64,000 nucleotides of DNA from Candidatus Kutchimonas denitrificans (lineage in GTDB: Bacteria > Gemmatimonadota > Gemmatimonadetes > Palauibacterales > KS3-K002): assembly GCA_011774835.1 (NCBI GenBank), contig JAACAK010000113.1, positions 69,029 through 133,028 on the forward strand. Direction: 5' to 3'. The notes under the pieces were generated by a model that was not told the DNA's origin, did not search any database, and saw only the letters and a list, made by a program, of their open reading frames with translations. Of this stretch, positions 51,237 to 58,936 are shown piece after piece; the stretch's first letter is position 1; each line of letters opens with the position of its first letter. Position numbers and translations under genes: made by a program.

Positions 51237-52328
51237 ATGGAGAAGATTCTCAGAACGGCGATCGAGCGTGGAGCGAGCGACCTGCACATCAAGGCGGGTG
51301 ATGTTTTCCGTGCCCGGGTCCACGGCGACCTGGTCCCGATGACCAAGCAGCTGCTCACACCGGAGCAAACGCGCGAGGTCGCGTTGCGGTTGATCCCCAA
51401 CGAACGGGACAGGAACAACATCGACCGCATCACCGACTACGACTGCGCCTGGGGCGTGCCCGGGCTCGGCCGCTTCCGCGTGAACATCCTGAGGCAGCGC
51501 GGCAGCTTCATGATCGTGCTGCGGATCATCCCGGTGGAGATCCCCAAGTTCGACGAGCTGGGCCTGCCCGAGGTCGTGGCCGACATCTCCTCCATGCCGC
51601 GCGGGATGGTACTGGTGACGGGTGTGACGGGTTCCGGTAAGACGACGACGCAGGCGGCGATGATCAACCACATCAACCAGAAGTTCCGCAAGCACGTGAT
51701 CACGCTGGAGAACCCGATCGAGTACCTGCACCGCGACATCAACTGCTCGATCACCCAGCGCGAGGTGGGCAGCGACACCAGCTCGTTCCAGACGGGCCTG
51801 CGCGCGGCGCTGCGCGAGGACCCCGACGTGATCCTGATCGGTGAGATGCGCGACACCGAGACCATCGACACGGCGATCAAGGCCACCGAGACCGGCCACC
51901 TGGTGATCTCGACCCTGCACACGCCCGATGCCGCCACCACGATCAGCCGGACCATCTCGGTCTTCCCACCGGAGGAGCAGGAGATGCTGCGCGTGCGGCT
52001 GGCCGAGTCGCTGGTCGCCGTGATCTCGCAGCGCCTGTTGCCGCGGAAGGATGGGAGCGGGCGCCAGCTGGCGGCCGAGGTCATGCGGGTCACCGGCGCG
52101 ATCCGCGACTGCATCCTCGATCCGAAGAAGATCGGCGAGATCCGGGACCTGATGGAGGAAGGCAGACAGCAGTACGGCATGCAGACCTTCGACCAGCACC
52201 TGATGGACCTGGTGAACAAGAACCTGGTCGAGTACGAGACCGCGAAGTACGCGGCCTCCAACCCGGCAGATTTCGAGCTGAAGATGAAGACACTGGGCCA
52301 GGACGAACTGGTGCAGGAGCTCATCTGA
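51237..52328 (+). CDS. pilT: Twitching motility ATPase PilT/PilU-like
   Basis: A 363-residue secretion ATPase of the PilT group. Walker A GVTGSGKTTT, Asp box ALREDPDVILIGEMRD and His box GHLVISTLHTPDA are present, and the N-terminal PAS-like domain opens ASDLHIKAG. It powers type IV pilus retraction in the cytoplasm; PilT and PilU are hard to separate, and the usual AIRNLI motif appears as GAIRDCI. Other pilus genes are not in the window. It is 10 bp downstream of the dehydrogenase and immediately followed by a dapA-like gene. Confidence 0.93.
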   Translation: MEKILRTAIERGASDLHIKAGDVFRARVHGDLVPMTKQLLTPEQTREVALRLIPNERDRNNIDRITDYDCAWGVPGLGRFRVNILRQRGSFMIVLRIIPVEIPKFDELGLPEVVADISSMPRGMVLVTGVTGSGKTTTQAAMINHINQKFRKHVITLENPIEYLHRDINCSITQREVGSDTSSFQTGLRAALREDPDVILIGEMRDTETIDTAIKATETGHLVISTLHTPDAATTISRTISVFPPEEQEMLRVRLAESLVAVISQRLLPRKDGSGRQLAAEVMRVTGAIRDCILDPKKIGEIRDLMEEGRQQYGMQTFDQHLMDLVNKNLVEYETAKYAASNPADFELKMKTLGQDELVQELI

Positions 52329-53240
52329 GTGACGCTCGCCGGCGTAACGCTGCCCGTCACCACGCCGTTCGACCCCAAGAGCGGGGACATCGCGCCGGTC
52401 TCCTTCCGTGACAACCTGCGCGCCTGGCTGGACGCCGGCGTCCAGGGCCTGGTGATCGCCGGGTCCACCGGCGAAGCGCCGCTCCTCGACGAGGACGAGG
52501 TGGTGCAGCTGGTGGAGTGGGCCCGGGACGTGGTGCCGCCGGAGCGGACGCTGGTGGCCGGCACCGGCGCCGAGGCCACACGGGCGGTGATCCGATTGTC
52601 GCGCGCGGTGGCCGCTGTGGGTGCCGATGCGGTGCTGGTGCGGCCGCCGGCCTACTACCGGGGACGGATGGACGCCGAGACCGTTCGCCGCCACTACGAG
52701 GCGGTGGCCGACGCCATCCCGGTCCCCGTGATCCTGTACAACGTGCCGCAGTTCGTGCCGCTGGAGATCACCCCCGGTCTGCTGGCGGAGCTGGGCAGCC
52801 ACCCCAACGTGGCCGGCATCAAAGACTCCACCGGCGACCTGAAGAACTTGGGCGCGCTGCTCGACGCGGCGCCGCCGGACTGCAGCGTGCTGGTGGGCGC
52901 CGGGTCCAGGCTCTACGCCGCGCTGGAGATGGGCGCGGCGGGCGGCATCGTGGCGGTGGGATGCCTCGCGCCTCGGGAGACGGTGGAGGTCTACGAGCAG
53001 TTCCGCGCCGGCGCGATGGGTCCAGCCGGCGCCGTTCAGGGACGCCTGACGCCGGTCCACAACCGGATCGTCCGCGAGCTCGGCGTGGCCGGCGTGAAGC
53101 ACGGATTGGACCTGCTGGGCTTGGACGGCGGACTGCCCCGGCCGCCGCTGCGCCCCCTGGACGAGAAGTCGCGGCGCACCGTGCAGAAAGAGCTGAAGAA
53201 AGCCGGGCTCGTGTCGGAACAGGCTAGCGCGTCGGGCTGA
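52329..53240 (+). CDS. DapA-family (dihydrodipicolinate synthase-like) aldolase
   Basis: A 303-residue TIM-barrel aldolase. GSTGEAPLLDEDE is the substrate loop, YNVPQFVP supplies the Tyr and AGIKDSTGDL the Schiff-base Lys. The family includes dihydrodipicolinate synthase (lysine pathway), 4-hydroxy-2-oxoglutarate aldolase and others; GSTGE and the late PRPPLRPL are more like the non-lysine members, so I give no gene symbol. The GTG start follows the pilT stop directly. Confidence 0.88.
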   Translation: MTLAGVTLPVTTPFDPKSGDIAPVSFRDNLRAWLDAGVQGLVIAGSTGEAPLLDEDEVVQLVEWARDVVPPERTLVAGTGAEATRAVIRLSRAVAAVGADAVLVRPPAYYRGRMDAETVRRHYEAVADAIPVPVILYNVPQFVPLEITPGLLAELGSHPNVAGIKDSTGDLKNLGALLDAAPPDCSVLVGAGSRLYAALEMGAAGGIVAVGCLAPRETVEVYEQFRAGAMGPAGAVQGRLTPVHNRIVRELGVAGVKHGLDLLGLDGGLPRPPLRPLDEKSRRTVQKELKKAGLVSEQASASG

Positions 53241-53249
53241 GCCGAGCTG

Positions 53250-53750
53250 ATGGATCTGACGCTCTTCCTCGCCCTGGTCGCCCTCTTCCTCGTCGGGCTG
53301 GTGTTGATCCCCTTCGGCCTGCCCGGTCTCTGGCTGATGGTCATCGCGCTGGTCGGCTATGCCGTGCTCGACGGGTTCACCCGTATCGGCTGGGGCACCC
53401 TGGCCCTCGTGGTGGTTCTCGCCGGGCTGGCCGAGGCGGCGGAGGCGTGGCTCTCCTTCCGCTTCGCCCGCCGCTACGGCGGGTCGAGCCGCGCGGGATG
53501 GGGCGCTCTGTTGGGTGGCCTGATCGGCGCCGTGATCGGCACGCCGGTTCCCATCATCGGCAGCGTGATCGGCGCCTTCCTGGGCGCCTTCGCCGGCGCG
53601 GTGGGTCTCGAGTTGCTGGGCGGGGCCGAGCGGCGCGCATCGTTCAGCGCCGGCTGGGGCGCCGTTCTCGGCAAGGCGGCGGGCGCGGCGACGAAGATCT
53701 TCGTCGGGCTCTGCATCGCCATTATCGGGGTCTTTTCCGTCATCTCGTAG
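53250..53750 (+). CDS. DUF456 family membrane protein
   Basis: A 166-residue protein with three to four Gly/Ala-rich hydrophobic segments. The sequence ARRYGGSSRAGWGALLGGLI and the Gly-rich repeats that follow are typical of DUF456, a family without known function. It starts 9 bp after the dapA-like gene and is the last gene before the structured region upstream of purA. Confidence 0.88.
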   Translation: MDLTLFLALVALFLVGLVLIPFGLPGLWLMVIALVGYAVLDGFTRIGWGTLALVVVLAGLAEAAEAWLSFRFARRYGGSSRAGWGALLGGLIGAVIGTPVPIIGSVIGAFLGAFAGAVGLELLGGAERRASFSAGWGAVLGKAAGAATKIFVGLCIAIIGVFSVIS

Positions 53751-53769
53751 TCGGAACGTTTGTGGGGCT

Positions 53770-53877
53770 GGGCGTCGGGACGAGTCGTCTCGCTCCGGCC
53801 TCCCCCGCGCTCACGGCTGCGCCGTGATCGCGGGGTCGCTAAAACCAGCTCCGCTCCGACGACCCGTCCCGACGCCC
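53770..53877. repeat. Nested two-tier hairpin element between DUF456 and purA
   Basis: Outer arms GGGCGTCGGGACGAGTCGTC (53770-53789) and GACGACCCGTCCCGACGCCC (53858-53877) pair at 19 of 20 positions. Inside, CCCCGCGCTCACGGC (53803-53817) and GCCGTGATCGCGGGG (53821-53835) pair at 14 of 15 around a TGC loop. The unit could act as a terminator for the upstream operon, a structured RNA or a small mobile repeat. Confidence 0.65.
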
Positions 53878-53939
53878 GGAAATGTCGGTCGGGCCCAATG
53901 AGGGCTGCGCACCGGTCAGTATCCGGCTCCGACTTGGCA

Positions 53940-53968
53940 TTGACACCCGCCGACCGCGGATCTAGCTT
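53940..53968 (+). promoter_or_regulatory. purA promoter
   Basis: A perfect TTGACA (53940-53945), a 17-nt spacer and TAGCTT (53963-53968) point toward purA, with a predicted start near 53975 and a 57-nt leader that contains the hairpin at 53994-54013. Confidence 0.6.
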
Positions 53969-53993
53969 GCTTCAAAGGATACGCGAAAACCGC

Positions 53994-54017
53994 AGCCCCC
54001 CGAGACGGGGGCTTTTT
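53994..54017 (+). terminator. Intrinsic terminator-like hairpin in the purA leader (attenuator candidate)
   Basis: AGCCCCC-CGAGAC-GGGGGCT followed by a U-run (TTTTT) is a textbook intrinsic terminator. It ends 5 nt before the GAGG Shine-Dalgarno of purA, and the best promoter lies upstream of it, so purA transcripts must read through it. It also could simply end transcripts from the upstream operon. Confidence 0.75.
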
Positions 54018-54031
54018 CATTGAGGTCGATC

Positions 54032-55330
54032 ATGTTCGATGGCGATGTCCGCGGTCTGGTAGTGGTGGGCTCCCAATGGGGTGACGAGGGGAAGGGCAAG
54101 ATCGTCGACGTGCTCGCCAGAGACGCCGACTGGATCGCTCGCTATCAGGGCGGTGCCAACGCCGGCCACACCGTGCGCGTGGGCGAGGACGAGTTCATCC
54201 TGCATCAGATCCCGTCCGGAATCCTGTACGCGGGCAAACGCTGCGTCCTCGGCAACGGGATGGTTCTCGACCCCGCCGGACTGTTCGACGAGCTGGACGG
54301 CCTGATGGAGCGGGGCTACGAAGACGCCGAGGAGCGGATCTACGTCAGCTCGCGAGCGCAGCTCGTCCTGCCGATCCACAAGCTGCTCGACCGGGCCGAG
54401 GAAGAGAGCCGCGGTGCGGACCGAATCGGGACCACGGGCCGGGGGATCGGGGCGGCGTACACCGACAAGGTGGCTCGAGTCGGAATCCGCGTGGGTGACC
54501 TGGCGGCGCCGGACCGTCTGAAGGAGCAGATCGATGCCGCCGCCGAGCGAGCGCGGAAGCGGCTGCAGCTGCTCGGCTCGGACCTGGAGGTCGACGGCGA
54601 ACGTCTCTTCGACGAGACGATGAGCGGGGCCGAACGGCTGCTGGCCATGTCCACCGATGTGGGCGCCGTTCTGAAGCGCGCGCTCGATCGGGACGAGCGG
54701 GTCCTGCTCGAGGGCGCGCAGGGCACCATGCTGGACGTCGATCACGGGACCTACCCGTACGTCACGTCCTCCAACACCACCGCCGGTGCGGCCGCCACCG
54801 GAGTCGGGCTCGGGCCCACCGACGTCGACGCGGTGCTGGGCGTGGTGAAGGCGTACACCACCCGGGTGGGCGCCGGCCCGTTGCCCACCGAGCTACCGGA
54901 GGAAGAAGCGGCGCGCCTCCGCGAGCTGGGCGCCGAATACGGCGCCACCACCGGCCGGCCGCGACGGACCGGCTGGTTCGATGCCGCGGTGGTCCGCTAC
55001 GCCGGCCGGATCAACGGGTTGACGGCCCTGGCGGTCAGCAAGCTCGACGTGCTCGACGGGCTGCCCGAGGTGAAGCTGGGCGTGGGCTACCGGCTGGGCG
55101 GCGAGCGGCTGGACGAGTTTCCCGCCGACCTCACCACGCTGTGCGAGATGGAGCCCATCTACGAGGCGATGCCCGGCTGGCAGGCGTCAACGGCGGAGGC
55201 GCGTCGCGTGGCGGACCTGCCGGCGGCGGCCCGTGCCTACCTGGACCGCATCGCCGAGCTGACGGGTCGGCCGATCCGCTACATCTCGGTGGGTACCCGA
55301 CGCAAGCAGATCATCGACGTCGAGGCCTGA
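54032..55330 (+). CDS. purA: Adenylosuccinate synthetase
   Basis: A 432-residue enzyme that converts IMP and aspartate to adenylosuccinate with GTP, the first committed step to AMP. Diagnostic segments are VVGSQWGDEGKGKIVD (P-loop and catalytic Asp), GRGIGAAYTDK and NTTAGAAATGVG. The ATG at 54032 has GAGG at proper spacing; the track's TTG is four codons earlier. It is monocistronic, with its own promoter and leader hairpin and a possible terminator at its 3' end. Confidence 0.97.
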   Translation: MFDGDVRGLVVVGSQWGDEGKGKIVDVLARDADWIARYQGGANAGHTVRVGEDEFILHQIPSGILYAGKRCVLGNGMVLDPAGLFDELDGLMERGYEDAEERIYVSSRAQLVLPIHKLLDRAEEESRGADRIGTTGRGIGAAYTDKVARVGIRVGDLAAPDRLKEQIDAAAERARKRLQLLGSDLEVDGERLFDETMSGAERLLAMSTDVGAVLKRALDRDERVLLEGAQGTMLDVDHGTYPYVTSSNTTAGAAATGVGLGPTDVDAVLGVVKAYTTRVGAGPLPTELPEEEAARLRELGAEYGATTGRPRRTGWFDAAVVRYAGRINGLTALAVSKLDVLDGLPEVKLGVGYRLGGERLDEFPADLTTLCEMEPIYEAMPGWQASTAEARRVADLPAAARAYLDRIAELTGRPIRYISVGTRRKQIIDVEA

Positions 55331-55383
55331 AGGCCGCGGCCCTTGATGCGGACCGGGGGTTCTCGTAAGTTTCGCGGCCTTTT
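55330..55383 (+). promoter_or_regulatory. purA terminator overlapping the rpsP promoter
   Basis: TTGATG (55343-55348), a 17-nt spacer and TAAGTT (55366-55371) form a promoter for rpsP. The same bases are the loop of a hairpin with arms AAGGCCGCG (55330-55338) and CGCGGCCTT (55373-55381), followed by TT, which could terminate purA transcripts. The loop is long (34 nt), so the terminator call is weaker than the promoter call. Confidence 0.5.
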
Positions 55384-55401
55384 CGACACCAGAGGAGTAG
55401 T

Positions 55402-56001
55402 ATGGCGACACGGATCAGACTGCGTAGAGTAGGCCGGAAGAAACAAGCGTCCTTCCGGATCGTTGTGGCGGGTAGCATGCACGCCCGCGGGGGCCGCGTG
55501 ACCGAGAGCATCGGCAAATACAATCCGCGGACCCGGCCCTCGTACATCGAGATCGACGAGCAGCGTGCCCTGTACTGGCTGAGCCAGGGGGCCAGCGTGA
55601 GCGAGTCGGTGGAAAAGCTGTTCCGCAGGGGCGGCATCCTGAAGAAGTTCGCCGACGGCACCGACGGTGAAGGCGTGGTCAAGATCGGCGATCCCAAGGG
55701 CAAGACGATCCACCCGGCCGAACCGTCGAAGGAGAAGGCGAAGGTGGCAGAGGCGGCTCCGGCCGCAGTGGAGGCCGAGGTGAAGGCCGAGGAGGCGGCT
55801 CCGGCCGAAGCGGAAGCCGAGGCCACCGAGGAGGCGCCGGAAGCGGCTTCCGAAAAGGACGAGGAGCCCGAGGCGGCGGCGGAGAAGGCGGAAGAGCCCG
55901 AGGCGGCCGGGGAAGCGGAGGCGGAGGAACAGGAAGAGGAAGAGTCCACGCCGGACGAGGCCGAAGAGGGGGAAGCCGAAGAGGCCGAAGAGAAGAAGTA
56001 G
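55402..56001 (+). CDS. rpsP: 30S ribosomal protein S16 with a long acidic C-terminal extension
   Basis: Residues 1-85 are a normal S16 (MATRIRLRRVGRKKQASFRI, GKYNPRTRPSYIEID). About 110 further residues follow in the same frame, nearly all Ala, Glu, Lys and Pro (for example EAAPAEAEAEATEEAPEAAS), ending EEAEEKK. S16 is normally 80-90 residues; shorter acidic tails occur in some bacteria. The tail is predicted to be disordered. AGAGGAG precedes the ATG. It heads the rpsP-rimM-trmD-rplS-rnhB block but is separated from rimM by a terminator-like hairpin. Confidence 0.95.
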   Translation: MATRIRLRRVGRKKQASFRIVVAGSMHARGGRVTESIGKYNPRTRPSYIEIDEQRALYWLSQGASVSESVEKLFRRGGILKKFADGTDGEGVVKIGDPKGKTIHPAEPSKEKAKVAEAAPAAVEAEVKAEEAAPAEAEAEATEEAPEAASEKDEEPEAAAEKAEEPEAAGEAEAEEQEEEESTPDEAEEGEAEEAEEKK

Positions 56002-56030
56002 TCCGGCCGGCCTCACCAGGCTGAGAGAGC

Positions 56031-56069
56031 GCGCCGACCTGTCCCCGAACGGGTCGGCGCTCATCTTTT
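56031..56069 (+). terminator. Terminator between rpsP and rimM
   Basis: GCGCCGACC and GGTCGGCGC form a 9-bp stem with a 12-nt loop, followed by TCATCTTTT. It would reduce read-through from rpsP into rimM-trmD. Confidence 0.65.
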
Positions 56070-56184
56070 CTGGTGTCGGCGCGCCGTTCCTGCTGCTGGC
56101 GGTCGCGGTCGGTGCCGGGGAGGATGTCCGGAGGCCGCCCTTCAACGTGGCAGATTGTTCGAACTGGGCGGAGCGGTTTGCAAG

Positions 56185-56751
56185 ATGAGTGAAGCGGGAG
56201 ACGCGGACGAGAGAAAGGACGCGGACACGGGGCACCTGACCGTGGGTGAGATTCGCAGGGCTCACGGGATCAAGGGCGAGTGCATCGTGACGCCGACGAC
56301 CGACGACGTGGTCGACGTGTACGCCGCCGGTCGCGTGCTGCCGCTCGGCGACCGCGACGGTCGGCGGCTCGAGCCAGAGGAACGGCTCACCGTTCGGCGG
56401 GCCAGGCCGACCAAAGGTGGCCTGATCGTCCAATTCGACGAGATTACCGATCGAACACAGGCGGGTTCGTTGTCGGGGACCACGCTGCTCCTCGCCCGGG
56501 ACGAGGTGCGGCCGCTGGACGAGGGCGAGATGTTCGTCCACGATCTGTTCGGCCTCGAGGTCTACCTGGTGGACGGTGGCCGGGTGGGCCGCGTGGCCGA
56601 TGTGTACGAGGGGGCCACGGGCTACATTCTGGGCGTCGAAGGCGCGAACCGGGAGCACCTGATCCCGCTGGGCACCGGGATCGTACGCGAACTCGACCTG
56701 GCGAGCCGCAGGCTGATCATCGAGCCGCCACCCGGGTTGCTGGAAACCTGA
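56185..56751 (+). CDS. rimM: 16S rRNA processing protein RimM
   Basis: A 188-residue protein. The N-terminal RimM domain contains GHLTVGEIRRAHGIKGEC and the C-terminal PRC-barrel contains MFVHDLFGLEVYLVDGGRVG. RimM binds S19 and helps mature the 30S head domain. The ATG at 56185 is preferred over the track start ten codons earlier; the first 14 residues are an acidic tail. Followed 29 bp later by trmD, the usual order. Confidence 0.94.
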   Translation: MSEAGDADERKDADTGHLTVGEIRRAHGIKGECIVTPTTDDVVDVYAAGRVLPLGDRDGRRLEPEERLTVRRARPTKGGLIVQFDEITDRTQAGSLSGTTLLLARDEVRPLDEGEMFVHDLFGLEVYLVDGGRVGRVADVYEGATGYILGVEGANREHLIPLGTGIVRELDLASRRLIIEPPPGLLET

Positions 56752-56780
56752 GACCCGGCGAGCGCCGAACGGGTGACGAA

Positions 56781-57482
56781 ATGCGGATCAACATTCTGAC
56801 GATCTTCCCGGACTTTTTCGCCGGCGCGCTGGGCCTCGGCATCCCCGGGCGTGCCGCACAGAAGGGTCTGGTCAGCTACCGGACCGTCGACCTGCGGGAC
56901 TACACCCACGACCGGCACCGGACCGTCGACGACGAGCCGTACGGCGGCGGCGCCGGCATGGTGATGAAGCCGGAGCCGTTCTTCGAGGCGGTGGACGATC
57001 TGGAGCCGGTCGGCGCGATCGTGCTGCTCGACGCCCGCGGCCGGGTCTTCCGGCACGAGGATGCGGTGCGACTTTCGCTGCAGCGCGATCTCACCCTGCT
57101 CTGCGGACACTACAAGGACGTCGACTGGCGGGTCGCCGAAGGGCTGGCCACCGACGTCTTCTCCCTCGGCGACTTCGTACTCAGCGGCGGCGAGCCGGCG
57201 GCGCTCTGCCTGGTCGACGCCGTGGTTCGGCTGCTCCCCGGCGCCCTCGGCGACCACGATTCGGCGGCTACCGACTCCTTCTATGACGAACCGCCGCTGC
57301 TGGCGCCGCCGGGCTATACCCGGCCGCCGGAGTATCGGGGGATGGAGGTGCCTGAAGTTCTGCGCTCCGGTGACCACGAGGCGATCGCCCGCTGGCGCCG
57401 CCAGGCGGCGGAGCGTCTGACCCGGGAGATGCGGCCGGACCTCTGGGAGCGGGGCGGGGCGGGCGACGACAGGGTGGGGTAG
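56781..57482 (+). CDS. trmD: tRNA (guanine-N1)-methyltransferase
   Basis: A 233-residue SPOUT methyltransferase that makes m1G37 in tRNA. It has MRINILTIFPDFF at the start, YGGGAGMVMKPEP, and the trefoil-knot segments LCGHYKDVDWRV and FSLGDFVLSGGEPAALCL. The classical LCGRYEGVDERV appears here as LCGHYKDVDWRV, a variant I have seen in other phyla. The ATG at 56781 starts the family N-terminus; the track ORF adds out-of-frame rimM sequence. Confidence 0.95.
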   Translation: MRINILTIFPDFFAGALGLGIPGRAAQKGLVSYRTVDLRDYTHDRHRTVDDEPYGGGAGMVMKPEPFFEAVDDLEPVGAIVLLDARGRVFRHEDAVRLSLQRDLTLLCGHYKDVDWRVAEGLATDVFSLGDFVLSGGEPAALCLVDAVVRLLPGALGDHDSAATDSFYDEPPLLAPPGYTRPPEYRGMEVPEVLRSGDHEAIARWRRQAAERLTREMRPDLWERGGAGDDRVG

Positions 57483-57489
57483 AGGCGCG

Positions 57490-57633
57490 AATGTCAATTC
57501 TGGATATTCAATCATAAAGGGGAAGGCTCAATGTTCACGTTCGATTCTCAATTTGCCAATTGATTGAAAAGTGATAATTGGATGTGAACATTGAGCCTTC
57601 TCCTTGAGAGTTGAATATCGAGAATTGAACATT
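57490..57633. repeat. 144-bp AT-rich near-perfect inverted repeat between trmD and rplS
   Basis: Arms of about 49 bp (57490-57538 and 57584-57633) are complementary at roughly 40 or more positions: one arm ends GGCTCAATGTTCAC and the other begins GTGAACATTGAGCC. The central 45 bp also pairs partly with itself, so almost the whole unit is one long palindrome. It is far more AT-rich than its surroundings. It has no ORF and could be a MITE-like repeat or a hairpin that processes the trmD-rplS transcript. Confidence 0.8.
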
Positions 57634-57636
57634 CAC

Positions 57637-57682
57637 ACCCCCAAAGAGGGGGGTTTGACGTCCGCCCGGCGCCGATTATCTT
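57637..57682 (+). promoter_or_regulatory. Terminator-like hairpin and separate rplS promoter
   Basis: ACCCCC-AAAGAG-GGGGGT (57637-57654) followed by TT is a terminator-like hairpin. Immediately after it TTGACG (57655-57660), a 16-nt spacer and TATCTT (57677-57682) form a promoter for rplS, giving rplS-rnhB a transcription unit independent of trmD. Confidence 0.55.
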
Positions 57683-57735
57683 GTAAGGCTGGCTAGTAGA
57701 CCGAACGTTGTCGCCGGGTATGGAGACGTGTGGAG

Positions 57736-58083
57736 ATGGACGTAATACAGCAGATCGAGAAAGAGCAGCTCAAGAAAGACCTTCCCGACCTCGATCCCGG
57801 CGATACGGTGCGCGTCATGGTCCGGGTGAAGGAAGGCGACAAGGAGCGCTTGCAGCCGTTCGAGGGCATCTGCATCGCCCGGCGTGGCGGCGGTCTCAGC
57901 GAGACCTTCACCGTCCGGAAGGTATCGGGCGGCGTCGGCATCGAGCGGGTCTTCCCCATCAACTCGCCGTCGGTGTCCGAGATCAAGGTTCTCCGCAAGG
58001 GCAAGGTCAGGCGGGCCAAGCTCTATTATCTGCGCCAGCTGAAAGGCAAGAAGGGGCGCATCAAAGAGAAGCGCACCCGCTGA
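57736..58083 (+). CDS. rplS: 50S ribosomal protein L19
   Basis: A 115-residue L19 with the family core FPDL-like [40 protein letters not shown] and [20 protein letters not shown]. It sits at the interface of the ribosomal subunits. The ATG at 57736 is preferred over the GTG two codons earlier, though the GGAG spacing does not settle it. The rnhB gene follows after 9 bp. Confidence 0.96.
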   Translation: MDVIQQIEKEQLKKDLPDLDPGDTVRVMVRVKEGDKERLQPFEGICIARRGGGLSETFTVRKVSGGVGIERVFPINSPSVSEIKVLRKGKVRRAKLYYLRQLKGKKGRIKEKRTR

Positions 58084-58092
58084 GGCGCGGCC

Positions 58093-58719
58093 ATGGGCCG
58101 CCGGGCGATCGCCCTCACCACCGAGCGCCGGTACTGGCGCGCCGGATTCCCTCACATCGCTGGCGTCGACGAAGTCGGCTGCGGCTGCCTGGCCGGACCG
58201 GTCGTGGCGGCGGCGGTCATCCTGCCCGTCGAGGGCGGCGTCAAGGGCGTCGTCGACTCGAAGCTCCTGAATGCGGTGCAGCGCGAGGAAATCGCCGCGG
58301 CGGTGCTCGAGCGGGCGGTGGGCGTGGGCGTCGGCGCCGCGTCGACCCGGGAGATCGAACGGCTGAACATTCGGCGCGCCACGCGCCTGGCCATGCAGCG
58401 CGCGCTCGGCCGCCTTCCGGTGGAGCCCGACACCGTGCTGGTGGACGGGCGCCCGCAGCCGGAGCTGGGCGACCACCTGGCCATCATCAAGGGTGATCGG
58501 AAGTGCCACTCGATCGCCTGCGCGGCCATCGTCGCCAAGGTCGTCCGCGATCGGCTGATGACGCGGCTGGCGGACCGCTACCCGGGCTACGGCTGGGAGC
58601 ACAACGTGGGCTACGCGACCCGCGACCATCGCGAGGGGATCGTGCGCCACGGCGTGACGCCGCACCATCGCCGCACTTTCTTGGGCGTACAGTACACCCT
58701 CGACTTGGCAGACGGGTGA
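58093..58719 (+). CDS. rnhB: Ribonuclease HII with an unusual GRG motif
   Basis: A 208-residue RNase HII. The first catalytic motif reads AGVDEVGCGCLAGPVVAAAV, so Asp-Glu are present but the GRG substrate-binding motif is GCG, with Cys also replacing the following Pro. Other motifs (VVDSKLL, TVLVDGRP, HSIACAAIVAKVVRDRLM) are normal. The Arg of GRG contacts the RNA 2'-OH side in RNase HII structures, so cleavage specificity could be altered, though substitutions here are known in some lineages. It removes ribonucleotides from DNA. The order rplS-rnhB is common. Confidence 0.92.
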   Translation: MGRRAIALTTERRYWRAGFPHIAGVDEVGCGCLAGPVVAAAVILPVEGGVKGVVDSKLLNAVQREEIAAAVLERAVGVGVGAASTREIERLNIRRATRLAMQRALGRLPVEPDTVLVDGRPQPELGDHLAIIKGDRKCHSIACAAIVAKVVRDRLMTRLADRYPGYGWEHNVGYATRDHREGIVRHGVTPHHRRTFLGVQYTLDLADG

Positions 58720-58741
58720 AGCGGGCAGCCAGACCCGGGAT

Positions 58742-58936
58742 GTGCTGAAGGCGGGTAGCGGCACACCCGGCCAGCTGGCCGACCTGCTCGCCTACCGCCG
58801 GGTCATGAGCCAGGTGGCCGGGTGGCCGATCGCGGCGGCGAGCTACGCTCGCTTCGGTCTGTACCTGCTGTTGCCCGTGGCCGCCTGGATCCTGGGCGCG
58901 CTGATCGAGTCGTTGATCCAGGCGCTCTTCTTCTGA
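58742..58936 (+). CDS. Short membrane protein, possibly the C-terminal remnant of a longer protein
   Basis: A 64-residue ORF starting with a GTG. The end (GLYLLLPVAAWILGALIESLI) is two hydrophobic helices and reads like a natural C-terminus, but the start is weak with no Shine-Dalgarno. The upstream frame stays open into rnhB without clear coding character. The sequence reminds me of the last segment of longer membrane proteins in related genomes, so it may be a truncated remnant. Confidence 0.45.
   Translation: MLKAGSGTPGQLADLLAYRRVMSQVAGWPIAAASYARFGLYLLLPVAAWILGALIESLIQALFF

Noticed and set aside
53994-54017. purA leader hairpin as a known purine riboswitch
   Set aside because: The leader is only about 57 nt and lacks the three-way junction of the purine aptamer; only a terminator-type hairpin is visible.
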